Origin: a bacterium
Lineage (GTDB): Bacteria > CAIJMQ01 > JAADFP01
Reading direction: 5' to 3'
DNA length: 21,821 bases
NCBI GenBank assembly: GCA_027021085.1
Contig: JALUVB010000298.1
Location: forward strand, 1 to 21,821
A model generated the notes under the pieces. That model did not search any database. It was not told the DNA's origin and saw only the letters and a list, made by a program, of their open reading frames with translations. The position numbers and the translations under genes are program-made. Each line of letters starts with the position of its first letter. Positions within the stretch are counted from its first letter, which is position 1. Positions 14,043 to 21,270 of the stretch are shown here, in pieces.

Positions 14043-16157
14043 ATGGATTCTGTAAAGGTAAGAAATTGTGTAATAGAATTTGAAGGTAAGAAAATTCCCC
14101 TTATCAGCGGCGAGTTTCACTACTGGAGGAATTTCCCGGACCAATGGCAGCCTATTTTAGACAGGATAAAAGAGATGGGGCTAAAGGTTATTTCCACCTA
14201 TATTCCCTGGAATTTTCATGAACTGGAGCGGGGGGTATATGATTTTACCGGGAAAACCCACCCACGCCGTAACTTGCAGGGGTTTGTTGAGCTTTTAAAA
14301 GAAAACGGGTTTTACCTGATTGTGCGTCCGGGGCCCTATATTTATTCTGAGTGGCCTAATGGCGGTCCTCCGGATTATGCAGTGAAGTATCATCGTCTGG
14401 ACCCGAATTTCCTGGATTGTTCAAGAGATTATATAAAAAATGTTTGTAAAGTACTGTTGCCTTTCCAGGTAAGCCGGGGGGGGAATATCATCATGCTCCA
14501 GGCGGATAACGAACCTTATCCTCCGGTGGAAAGCTTTGGGGATGAGATGGGGTGTTTCAGGGATAGGGGGATATTTAAAGAGTGGTTGAAAGAGAAATAT
14601 GAGCACGATATAAGCAGGTTGAACGAATTATGGAGAAGCAATTATAAATCCTTTGATGAGGCTTGTTTTTATTTTCACGAGGTATGTGTGGATGTGACTC
14701 GTCCCATGGCGGACCGGCTCTTGCCGCATGAAAAGTATTACTGGAGATATGCAGATTCCCATGAGTTTATAGGCTGGTATGCCAGGAAGATTGTGGAAGC
14801 TGTTGCCCGATGGTTTAAAGAAGCCGGCGTGGAAGTGCCAATATACGGTAACGGCTGGTCTCCCTATTACCAGGATTTTTACTCCCTCTCAGAAGTGGTG
14901 GACCTGGTAGGCAATGATATTTATCCCCTGGAATATATTAAGGGAAACAAAATAACAGAAGATGAATGGCTTTACCATGTTGACCATGTAAAGATGGCCA
15001 GGGGTGAGCTGGGGTATTGCTGGTCAGCGGAGTTTCAGAGCGGGATTTATCCTATCAGGTTTACCGGTTACCTTTCTCCCGAACATTTCAAGTATGTAGC
15101 CTTTTCACTCATGGCTAATGGGTTAACGGGATGGAACTGGTATATGCTGGTCAACCGCGACAACTGGTATAACTGCCCTGTAAACGAGTGGGGTAGGGAT
15201 AATGAGTACTTTGATGCACACAAGGAGATTGTCAGGGTAGCGCAGGAAGTGAAGCCCTGGCAACTGGAGGAATTAACGGATATTTCGCTTCTGGTTTATA
15301 AGCCGCACAGGGTGATTTCTCCTGGCAACTGGAAGAGCGTTTTTTATGCGTTGAATGAGGCAGATATTGGCTTCCTTGAGTACAACCCGCAGACGGGAGA
15401 ACTCCCCGGCACCAGGTGTTTGATTTATGCTGGCTCCGACTGGCTGCCACTTAGTATACAGGAGCAGTTGCTGGATTATGTGGAAAATGGAGGCATACTC
15501 GTACTATTTAATGAGTTTCCGGAAAGAGACGAGTATGGCAGGGAGGTAAATGTCCTGGGCTTGCAGTTACCAGAGGGAGCGCGGCCGGTTATACTGCCGG
15601 TGGATATTTGTTTTGATAAGCACAGGATAAAAATTGATAAAGCAGGCCATATAGAAAAGAAGGTGAATTTCTTCTATTACAGGACAGTGATGGGCGAGCC
15701 TATTATTTCTGCTGTCTCCCGGGAGGCAAAAGAGATACTGGTGGATATTGGCGCGGTAGAGGAGAAATCGTTCATTATTGGTTACAGGAAAAAGGTAGGC
15801 AAGGGGGCAATAATTCACATAGGGAGCAACCCTTCTGCTTCACTTGTCAAGTTAGCCTTGTATATAGGCGGGATAAACTGGCACGTGAAAGCTTCTACGC
15901 CGGGGGTCCTTACCAGCATATACCGGGATAGGGAGAACGGCTCGCTTATTCTTTATGTGAATAACCGGGATGAGGTGACAAAAGGAGTGGAAATTGCCCT
16001 GCAGTCTGAGGCTCTGGGGCTGGATGCTGCAAAGAGCGCAAAGTGGGAAGAGATAACCAGTAGTGGGGAATATGAAGTTTCAGGAGAGGATATAAAGCGT
16101 TTGCAACTTACTATAAGCGGAAATACTGTCAGAATAATCAGGTATCCAGGCAAGTAA
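14043..16157 (+). CDS. GH35-like (clan GH-A) beta-galactosidase
   Basis: This 704-aa protein has no signal peptide. Residues 1-400 form a beta-galactosidase barrel: SGEFHYWR, STYIPWNFHE, FDFTG-like YDFTG, LIVRPGPYIYSEWPNGG, IIMLQADNEPYPP (E157 is the candidate acid/base after N156), and CWSAEFQSG (E330 is the candidate nucleophile). Those segments match GH35 best. Residues 410-495 resemble the GATase-like domain seen in GH42 and some GH35 proteins (DISLLVYKPHR, RCLIYAGSDW, LLDYVENGGILVLFNEFP), and the remainder is beta-rich. It would remove beta-galactose or a related sugar from oligosaccharides in the cytoplasm. GGAGAG precedes the ATG. It is the last gene of the + strand block and converges on copA. 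Confidence 0.83.
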   Translation: MDSVKVRNCVIEFEGKKIPLISGEFHYWRNFPDQWQPILDRIKEMGLKVISTYIPWNFHELERGVYDFTGKTHPRRNLQGFVELLKENGFYLIVRPGPYIYSEWPNGGPPDYAVKYHRLDPNFLDCSRDYIKNVCKVLLPFQVSRGGNIIMLQADNEPYPPVESFGDEMGCFRDRGIFKEWLKEKYEHDISRLNELWRSNYKSFDEACFYFHEVCVDVTRPMADRLLPHEKYYWRYADSHEFIGWYARKIVEAVARWFKEAGVEVPIYGNGWSPYYQDFYSLSEVVDLVGNDIYPLEYIKGNKITEDEWLYHVDHVKMARGELGYCWSAEFQSGIYPIRFTGYLSPEHFKYVAFSLMANGLTGWNWYMLVNRDNWYNCPVNEWGRDNEYFDAHKEIVRVAQEVKPWQLEELTDISLLVYKPHRVISPGNWKSVFYALNEADIGFLEYNPQTGELPGTRCLIYAGSDWLPLSIQEQLLDYVENGGILVLFNEFPERDEYGREVNVLGLQLPEGARPVILPVDICFDKHRIKIDKAGHIEKKVNFFYYRTVMGEPIISAVSREAKEILVDIGAVEEKSFIIGYRKKVGKGAIIHIGSNPSASLVKLALYIGGINWHVKASTPGVLTSIYRDRENGSLILYVNNRDEVTKGVEIALQSEALGLDAAKSAKWEEITSSGEYEVSGEDIKRLQLTISGNTVRIIRYPGK

Positions 16158-16171
16158 GGTTTGAGACTTAC

Positions 16172-16190
16172 TTACACCTCGGGGGTATAA
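16172..16190. promoter_or_regulatory. Weak copper-operator-like palindrome, orphan
   Basis: TTACACCTCGGGGGTATAA sits 15 bp after the GH35 stop. Shifted by one base (16171-16189) it matches 15 of 19 positions of the operator upstream of the CcdA-like gene. It is not followed by a clear -10 hexamer or a gene on the + strand. It may be a chance match in a GC-rich spacer or a decayed copy. Confidence 0.2.
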
Positions 16191-16199
16191 ATTAGGTAA

Positions 16200-16261
16200 T
16201 AGCAAGCAGAAGATGTGGGATGGTTGCCGAATAACGCTCCCCGTTTCGCGCTACTCCCCCG
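16200..16261 (+). repeat. Direct repeat, copy A (left of copper genes)
   Basis: TAGCAAGCAGA (16200-16210), a nine-base variable part, and a 42-bp core (16220-16261, beginning ATGGTTGCCGAATAACGC) recur in the same orientation at 21148-21208. The core matches at 38 of 42 positions. Confidence 0.85.
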
Positions 16262-16292
16262 ATTACCAATTCCTGAAAGCTTACAGCGGATA

Positions 16293-18743
16293 TTAAAACC
16301 TAATCCTTGCCCTGCGCAGGGAATTGGCATTAGCCACCACGGTCACAGAGCTGGTAGCCATGGCTATCTCTGCCAGCACCGGGTGCATCCAGCCTACCAC
16401 GGCAGTAGGAATCATTACCGTATTGTAGAAAAATGCCCAGAAGAGATTCTGCTTTATCTTTCGGAAAGTTGCCCTGCTCAGTCTAATGGCACTTACCACG
16501 CCAGCCAGGTTTCCGCTAACCAGGGTTACGTCCGAAGCTTCTATGGCAATGTCAGTTCCAGTGCCAATGGCAATACCTACATTTGCCTGGGTAAGGGCCG
16601 GGGCATCGTTCATTCCGTCCCCCACCATGGCTACTATGTCAAACTCTTTCTGCAGTTTCTGTATTTCCTCCATTTTCCCATCCGGTAATACCTCTGCCAG
16701 CACATAATCTATCCCCACTTTGCTGGCAATAGCTTCTGCAGTACGTTTGTTGTCACCGGTTATCATTGCTGTTTTGATACCCATCCTGTGTAATTCTTCA
16801 ATAGTGCTGAGAGAATCTTCCTTCAGGGTATCGGCTACTGCCACTATTCCTGACAGGGTGTTATCCTGAGCTATCAGCATGGCGGTTTTTGCTTCTTTCT
16901 CTAAGCGTTGCAGTGCGGATTCCAGGGGTGCGGGATCCAGCCCGTACTCCTGCATGAGAAGCCTGGAGCCTGCCAGGATCCTTTTCCCGTTTACCGAGGC
17001 TATTACTCCCTTACCCCGAATAGCCTGGAACTCCTCTATCTTGTCTATATTTATCCCTTCTTTCTCTGCTCTTTGCAGGATTGCTTTTCCCAGCGGATGT
17101 TCACTGCCCTGTTCCACCGTGGCAGCAAGCCGGAGCACTTCTTTCTCCTGGAATCCATCAGTGGCGATAATATCGGTAACCTCCGGTTTCCCCTTGGTGA
17201 TGGTGCCGGTTTTGTCAAATACTACTATTTTCACGTCTTTCAGTGTCTGGATTGCTTCTCCCGAGCGAATAAGGATGCCGTGTTCTGCTCCCATGCCGCT
17301 TCCTACCATGAGAGCGGTGGGAGTGGCCAATCCCAGAGCACAGGGACAGGCAATTACCAGTACTGCTACGGTGGAGACAATGGCCAGGGTAATGATGGTC
17401 AAGTTGGCGTTTACCCAGGGGAGAAATGCTCCAATCTGTACCAGGGAACGCATTGCCTGGGGAAAGAAAATCCAGGAGAGGAAAGTAACCACCGCTATCC
17501 CCAGTACTACGGGGACAAACACGCCGGTTACCTTATCCGCAAATTCCTGGATGGGCACCTTGGAACCCTGGCATTCTTCCACCATTTTAATTACCTGGGA
17601 AAGAAATGTGTCCTTTCCTACCCGGGTAGCTTTGATTTTCAGGAGCCCTTCCTGGTTGACCGTGGCCCCGATGGCTTCATCTCCCGGTCTTTTATTTACC
17701 GGCATGGATTCTCCTGTGGCCATAGATTCATCCACCGCGCTTTCGCCTTCCACAATAACACCGTCAGTGGGTATCTTTTCTCCGGGTCTTACTATCATTA
17801 CATCGTTGACCTGAACTTTTTCAATAGGAACTTCCACTTCTTTCCCTTCTATCAGGATGCGGGCAGTTTTTGCTCCCAGTTCCAGCAGCTTGCGAATTGC
17901 CTGGGAAGCATGTCCTTTTGCTTTCTCTTCCACGTAGCGTCCGGTAAGGTGAAAAGCCATAATCATGGCGGAGACGCCTGCATAGTTGGCAACCGGGAAG
18001 AAGAAAGAGGGAGGACCGGTGAGGAAAGATACTCCTGTGCCCAGGGCGATAAGCGTGTCCATGTTAGCGTGACCGTGGCGGACTGCGACCAGGGCACTCC
18101 TGTAAGTATGCCGTCCTAACCAGAAAAGCACCGGGACAGAAAGAAGAATTAGCCCTGCATTGTATATGGTTGCGTTGGGCCATACGATTCCAAACAGCAT
18201 CTCTGCGAACATCCAGATAATGATGGGTATGGTAAATCCCCAGGCAGCCCACATGCGGAAGCGGGCGATGCGCATTTTCCTTTCTTCTTCCTCTTCTTCC
18301 TTTTCCTTATCTACTCCCGCGCTTTCCCCGACAAGTTCGTATCCTACATTAGCCACTGCCTGCTGTAAGTTGCCTATGCTGGTCACTCCCGGGATATAAG
18401 TTATGGAAGCTTTCTCCGTAGCTAGGTTTACACTGGCGGAAAGCACTCCTTCTACCTTTTTAAGAGCTGTTTCCACCTTGTTTGCACAACTGGCACAGGT
18501 CATCCCTTTCACAGGAAGAGAGAGGGGTTCTGAAGGGACTTCATACCCTGTTGTTTTTACGGCAGAAATTAAAGCATCCAGGCTCACTTTATCCGCATCT
18601 AATTCCACCGTAGCCCTTTCCGTGGCCAGGTTAACATTAGCATTTTCTACCCCTTCCACCTTTTTAAGGGCTGCTTCCACCTTGTTTGCACAACTGGCAC
18701 AGGTCATCCCCTGTACGGGTAAAATCAATCTTTTACTTGCCAT
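16293..18743 (-). CDS. copA: Cu+-exporting P1B-type ATPase CopA with two HMA domains
   Basis: This 816-aa protein exports Cu+ from the cytoplasm using ATP. It has two N-terminal metal-binding domains (GMTCASC with C15/C18 and C83/C86), then a charged linker, eight expected membrane segments, and the P-type core. Core motifs are TGES (343-346) in the actuator domain, CPC (C466, C468) in the transport helix, DKTGT with phosphorylated D510, SEHPLG (H549) in the nucleotide domain, and GDGMND (D709). The last helices contain FYN and MATSS, the copper-specific YN and MxxSS signatures of P1B-1 pumps. The ATG follows GGAGGT by eight bases. The promoter with a copper-type operator lies at 18769-18797, so it is transcribed separately from the redox operon upstream. 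The length is normal for the family. The two HMA domains are nearly identical in part at the DNA level. Confidence 0.97.
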   Translation of the reverse strand: MASKRLILPVQGMTCASCANKVEAALKKVEGVENANVNLATERATVELDADKVSLDALISAVKTTGYEVPSEPLSLPVKGMTCASCANKVETALKKVEGVLSASVNLATEKASITYIPGVTSIGNLQQAVANVGYELVGESAGVDKEKEEEEEERKMRIARFRMWAAWGFTIPIIIWMFAEMLFGIVWPNATIYNAGLILLSVPVLFWLGRHTYRSALVAVRHGHANMDTLIALGTGVSFLTGPPSFFFPVANYAGVSAMIMAFHLTGRYVEEKAKGHASQAIRKLLELGAKTARILIEGKEVEVPIEKVQVNDVMIVRPGEKIPTDGVIVEGESAVDESMATGESMPVNKRPGDEAIGATVNQEGLLKIKATRVGKDTFLSQVIKMVEECQGSKVPIQEFADKVTGVFVPVVLGIAVVTFLSWIFFPQAMRSLVQIGAFLPWVNANLTIITLAIVSTVAVLVIACPCALGLATPTALMVGSGMGAEHGILIRSGEAIQTLKDVKIVVFDKTGTITKGKPEVTDIIATDGFQEKEVLRLAATVEQGSEHPLGKAILQRAEKEGINIDKIEEFQAIRGKGVIASVNGKRILAGSRLLMQEYGLDPAPLESALQRLEKEAKTAMLIAQDNTLSGIVAVADTLKEDSLSTIEELHRMGIKTAMITGDNKRTAEAIASKVGIDYVLAEVLPDGKMEEIQKLQKEFDIVAMVGDGMNDAPALTQANVGIAIGTGTDIAIEASDVTLVSGNLAGVVSAIRLSRATFRKIKQNLFWAFFYNTVMIPTAVVGWMHPVLAEIAMATSSVTVVANANSLRRARIRF

Positions 18744-18768
18744 GATAGATTACCTCCATTTTCCTGTT

Positions 18769-18797
18769 ATTATACCATACCCCCCTGGGGTACTGCA
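18769..18797 (-). promoter_or_regulatory. copA promoter with CsoR-type operator
   Basis: Reading the minus strand, TATAAT (18774-18769) is an ideal -10, and a weak -35 TGCAGT (18797-18792) lies 17 bases away. The spacer contains TACCCC-AGG-GGGGTA (18792-18778) within a 19-bp site at 18794-18776 that matches the site at 20765-20783 in 16 of 19 positions. CsoR-family copper repressors bind GC-rich palindromes of this kind between -35 and -10, so copper-induced derepression is the likely control. Confidence 0.7.
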
Positions 18798-18911
18798 GGA
18801 ATAATAAGGCAATTTCCCTCTATTTTGTTTGTACTTTAATCCTTGTCCTAAAACCAACTTTTCCCAGCTATAAATTGGAGTGAGGGCAGGCGGGCAAGGC
18901 ATTAACTCACC

Positions 18912-18974
18912 CTCCACTGCTTACTGTTTACTATCCATTCCCCCTACTACTATCTACCTGCTACTCGCTACTTT
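18912..18974 (-). repeat. Period-7 degenerate repeat array
   Basis: The 242-bp gap between copA and the thioredoxin-like gene contains heptads. Read on the minus strand they are AGTAGCG, AGTAGCA, GGTAGAT, AGTAGTA, and after a break AGTAAAC, AGTAAGC, AGTGGAG. The same heptads occur on the + strand in the 20900-21094 spacer. The remainder of the gap (18798-18911) shows nothing I can name, and no terminator. Confidence 0.7.
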
Positions 18975-18985
18975 CTTCCCACAAC

Positions 18986-19240
18986 TTACTTTAAACTGTT
19001 TATCTTCTCAATAAATTTTTCCTTATTCAGGGCGCCGGTGGAGAACAATTCTCCGTTGATGACAATACCCGGAGAAGCCATAATCATGTATTTGGAAATC
19101 ATCTCCTGTCCTTCTGGTGTTGCCATGTCCACTTCCTGTACCTGCATTTCCGGGTATTGAGGTTTTAGCTCCTCCAGAATCTGCTTTGCCCTGGCGCATT
19201 CTCCGCAGGTGGGAGTACTTAAAATTTGTACCTGTATCAT
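18986..19240 (-). CDS. Small thioredoxin/glutaredoxin-like CxxC protein
   Basis: This is an 84-aa cytoplasmic thioredoxin-fold protein. The ATG at 19240 is chosen over an in-frame TTG at 19261 because a full AAAGGAGG lies between them, seven bases or so before the ATG. The active site is PTCGECARA (C12, C15 from this start), and a cis-Pro region (MASPGIVIN) follows at the expected place, then a GxLxxEKFIEKI helix. The length and pattern match thioredoxin_3-type redox proteins often coded with membrane permeases or CcdA. It is the third gene of the operon, 17 bp after the HMA gene. It could pass electrons to or from the CcdA-like protein, or keep the metal-binding Cys pairs of the HMA protein reduced. 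That partnership is inferred from gene order. Confidence 0.85.
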   Translation of the reverse strand: MIQVQILSTPTCGECARAKQILEELKPQYPEMQVQEVDMATPEGQEMISKYMIMASPGIVINGELFSTGALNKEKFIEKINSLK

Positions 19241-19257
19241 ACTAACCTCCTTTTTTC

Positions 19258-19476
19258 TCAATCCGAAGCACGCAGGGTGTATCCCAGCGGACTTATGCTT
19301 TCGGATAATTTTGACAGGTTCGTTTTCTCGTTATCATATTCGATGATAGCCTCTTTATTGTCAAAACTTACCGATACGGATTTTACTCCTTCCTGGTTTT
19401 TGAAAATCATCTCAATGCTGATAGCACAGCTGCCGCAGTGCATCCCGTCAACCGGAACCTTTTTAGTTTCTATCAT
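19258..19476 (-). CDS. Single HMA-domain metallochaperone, CopZ-like
   Basis: This 72-aa protein is one heavy-metal-associated domain with the motif GMHCGSC (C14, C17), the expected beta-alpha-beta-beta-alpha-beta pattern (VKSVSVSF, AIIEYD, LSKLSESISPLGY), and a short tail. The ATG at 19476 is preferred: GGAGGG lies eight bases upstream, while a GTG at 19482 would be only two bases from it. His in place of the usual Thr before the first Cys differs from the CopA domains here (GMTCASC) and may alter metal affinity. It begins two bases after the stop of the CcdA-like gene, so translation is probably coupled. It likely carries Cu+ to CopA or to the redox pair; binding of another soft metal is possible. 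Confidence 0.88.
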   Translation of the reverse strand: MIETKKVPVDGMHCGSCAISIEMIFKNQEGVKSVSVSFDNKEAIIEYDNEKTNLSKLSESISPLGYTLRASD

Positions 19477-19478
19477 AA

Positions 19479-20723
19479 TCACATCCCTCCTCTGAAGTTA
19501 AATAAAGCTAATCCCCAGATTATAAATATTATCAAGAGAATTACAAATGTGCGGCGGCTCATCTCTTCTCTTTTTCGCAGGAAATACCAGAGCAGAATAA
19601 ATATGGGAACCAGTAGGTTCAGCCAGCCGGCATACTGTATAAAGGGAACCTTGGCTTCAACTTGCTGGGTGGGTATCTCTGCCTCGGCAAGACGTGTTCC
19701 CCCCATGTTGGCAAAGAACCTGTTCATTCCCACGTGCACAATGGACCCCTCGTACCACAGGTGGCCAAAGGCCCCGTTCAGGATAATAAAGGAGGCTATC
19801 AAAATCAGTGCCCAGCCCGTGATATTATCCACTAACTTTTTCTTCCTGATTAATGCCCCGGTAGCATTGACTCCCACTATTCCCAGGACAGAGAAGAAGA
19901 GAAGCGGTAAAACTCTCCCCAATCCATTCACCCCCATGTAAAAAGCACCGGTGGCCAAGCTTCCGCTGCCAGCAGCGGCAATAAGAATGAGGTAAGTAAT
20001 GGGATTGGGGCAGCCTACTCCCGCGTTTCCCAGGAACAAACCCAGGAAAAAAGTTTTTAAATAATCGGACTGCCGCTGGATAAATGCCGGGGTCCTTGAC
20101 AGGGAAGGCATTTTAAAGGTAACCAATGCCAATTCCGAAAGCCCAAAGACCAGGGCTGCTACTCCTGCCACCAGGTAGAGTATCCGGGTAGTTTTGTCCA
20201 GTCCCAGGTATTTTCCCACCAGGGCAATCCCTGCTCCGTAAACACTCAGCGTGATGGTTAACCCTAAGCCAAAAAGCAGGGCCATAATTAGTCCCTTTTT
20301 GTATCCCCTGCCCATGGAAAGAGGCACGATAACAAAGACCAGTGGTAGGGTACAGGGCAGGAATATGTTTGATACTCCTCCGGCGAAGGATAAGGTGGCA
20401 GTTAAAGCGGCAGTAGTGGATTTGGAGACGTAGAAAAGGGCTAAAATGATAAAGGAAAGTAGGAGAAAAGCAAAGCTGACAAAGTATGTTTTAAGCTTTT
20501 GTGCCCGTATTGGGTCCAGCTCTTCACGAGGGATGGCAGGACGGTTTGCCGGGGTTGCTTCTTCCCCACGGAATTCGTAAATAAACCCCAGCAGGAAAAG
20601 AAAAATGGCTACAATGGTATTGATTGGATGAATGCCGTGACCTACCACCCAGGTGGTAAAGATAAAGTACAGCAAGGCGCCGCCCATGAAAATGATTCCT
20701 ATCGTTTTATTTCTGCTCATCAT
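19479..20723 (-). CDS. CcdA/DsbD-like transmembrane thiol electron transporter, extended
   Basis: This is a 414-aa integral membrane protein. The central part (about 80-320) carries the CcdA signature: FLPCTLPL (C124) in its first core helix and GVGCPNPI (C238) in the fourth. These are the paired redox-active Cys that move reducing power across the membrane. Two extra helices precede it (about 8-26 and 31-50), a loop of roughly 45 residues follows (about 322-362), and two more helices close it (about 364-383 and 391-408). A typical CcdA is about 220-250 aa, so this is a long variant without the DsbD soluble thioredoxin domains. ATG-ATG at 20723 follows AAGGGAGAAGG. It is first in the operon with the HMA and thioredoxin-like genes, under a copper-type operator. 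The family is clear; a role in copper-stress thiol balance is inferred. Confidence 0.85.
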   Translation of the reverse strand: MMSRNKTIGIIFMGGALLYFIFTTWVVGHGIHPINTIVAIFLFLLGFIYEFRGEEATPANRPAIPREELDPIRAQKLKTYFVSFAFLLLSFIILALFYVSKSTTAALTATLSFAGGVSNIFLPCTLPLVFVIVPLSMGRGYKKGLIMALLFGLGLTITLSVYGAGIALVGKYLGLDKTTRILYLVAGVAALVFGLSELALVTFKMPSLSRTPAFIQRQSDYLKTFFLGLFLGNAGVGCPNPITYLILIAAAGSGSLATGAFYMGVNGLGRVLPLLFFSVLGIVGVNATGALIRKKKLVDNITGWALILIASFIILNGAFGHLWYEGSIVHVGMNRFFANMGGTRLAEAEIPTQQVEAKVPFIQYAGWLNLLVPIFILLWYFLRKREEMSRRTFVILLIIFIIWGLALFNFRGGM

Positions 20724-20757
20724 CCTTCTCCCTTTTTATTTTTTGAGACACGTGTTA

Positions 20758-20787
20758 AATATAACATACCCCCCAGGGGTATGTCAA
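20758..20787 (-). promoter_or_regulatory. Redox operon promoter with CsoR-type operator
   Basis: On the minus strand a perfect -35 TTGACA (20787-20782) and a -10 TTATAT (20764-20759) are 17 bases apart. The spacer is almost wholly occupied by CATACCCC-TGG-GGGGTATG (20783-20765), with 8-bp perfect arms. This is the best of the three sites in the window and has the composition and position of CsoR operators. A repressor bound there would block RNA polymerase until Cu+ releases it. Confidence 0.78.
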
Positions 20788-20899
20788 GCAAAACAGAATA
20801 ATTAGAGGGTGTTTAACCAGCCAAAAAGCAGTAAAAGTGCATTGCTGAGAGAGCAGGGAAAAACGGATGGATTTTGCAAAGAGCGGGGGAATAGGGAGC

Positions 20900-21094
20900 A
20901 GTAAGTAGTAAAAGAATAGTGAGTAGATAGTAGCGGGTAGTGGGGGAGGCATTTTAGACCTTAGACCATAGACTTTAGACGTTAGACTGGGAGATAGTGA
21001 CCAGTAAACAGTAAGCAGTGAACAGTAGCTCAGTTGCTCGCCTGTCATGCCTGCGGAAACAGGCATCGAAGAAAGTAGTGAGTAGTTAGTAGCG
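20900..21094 (+). repeat. Cluster of period-7 degenerate arrays
   Basis: Four short arrays with a 7-bp period lie close together. At 20900-20943 there are AGTAAGT and GTAGNNN units. At 20954-20988 there are five TTAGACN units (TTAGACC, TTAGACC, ATAGACT, TTAGACG, TTAGACT). At 20996-21030 there are five AGTRANC-type units (AGTGACC, AGTAAAC, AGTAAGC, AGTGAAC, AGTAGCT). At 21074-21094 there are three AGTAGNN units. They carry stops in many frames and appear non-coding. Confidence 0.8.
21047..21066. repeat. Small extragenic palindrome
   Basis: ATGCCTG (21047-21053) and CAGGCAT (21060-21066) pair across the loop CGGAAA. It lacks a T-run and is embedded among heptad arrays, so it looks more like an interspersed palindrome than a terminator. 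Confidence 0.5.
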
Positions 21095-21147
21095 AGGGGG
21101 AATAGATTCCTGCTTGTGCAAGAGTGACGGAAAGTGAGAATAGCAGG

Positions 21148-21208
21148 TAGCAAGCAGAGGGAGGGAATGGTTGCCGAATAACGCTTCCCGGTTCGCGCCA
21201 CTCCACCG
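21148..21208 (+). repeat. Direct repeat, copy B (right of copper genes)
   Basis: This is the second copy of the 16200-16261 repeat. TAGCAAGCAGA (21148-21158) is identical, followed by an eight-base variable part and a core at 21167-21208 matching copy A at 38 of 42 positions. It ends 16 bp before the operator of the YHS gene. Confidence 0.85.
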
Positions 21209-21221
21209 CTCACTCTCCCCT

Positions 21222-21250
21222 TAGCATACAGTAGGGGGGTATGGTATAAT
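21222..21250 (+). promoter_or_regulatory. YHS-gene promoter with half-degenerate operator
   Basis: TATAAT (21245-21250) is a consensus -10; the hexamer 17 bases upstream (TAGCAT) is poor. CATACAGTAGGGGGGTATG (21225-21243) has the 19-bp length and outer arms of the site at 20765-20783, with 15 of 19 positions matching. The right half through the -10 (AGGGGGGTATGGTATAATA) is identical to the copA promoter over 19 bases. The inner left half has lost its CCCC. Confidence 0.62.
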
Positions 21251-21270
21251 AGGAAAAAGGGGGTGAGAAA

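Larger units (their letters stand above)
20724..21270. other. 547-bp divergent intergenic region
   Basis: This spacer separates the divergent CcdA-like and YHS genes. It holds, left to right: the minus-strand promoter/operator (20758-20787), unassigned sequence, four period-7 arrays (20900-21094), a small palindrome (21047-21066), a second palindromic stretch near 21110-21135, direct repeat copy B (21148-21208), and the + strand promoter/operator (21222-21250). No gene is evident in it. Confidence 0.75.

Noticed and set aside
16152-16173. AAGTAAG/CTTACTT hairpin over the GH35 stop codon as a terminator
   Set aside because: A 7-bp AT-rich stem with an 8-base loop and no T-run on either strand is too weak to call.
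16908-18119. Long open frame on the + strand opposite copA (403 codons)
   Set aside because: It is antisense to a fully supported copA and its translation has no recognisable domain and odd composition.
20900-21094. CRISPR array
   Set aside because: Repeats are 7 bp with no spacers between units, unlike 24-37-bp CRISPR repeats with unique spacers; no cas gene is present.
20755-21213. 152-codon open frame on the - strand across the divergent spacer
   Set aside because: Its translation is made of the heptad arrays, palindromes and repeat copy B; low complexity non-coding sequence.
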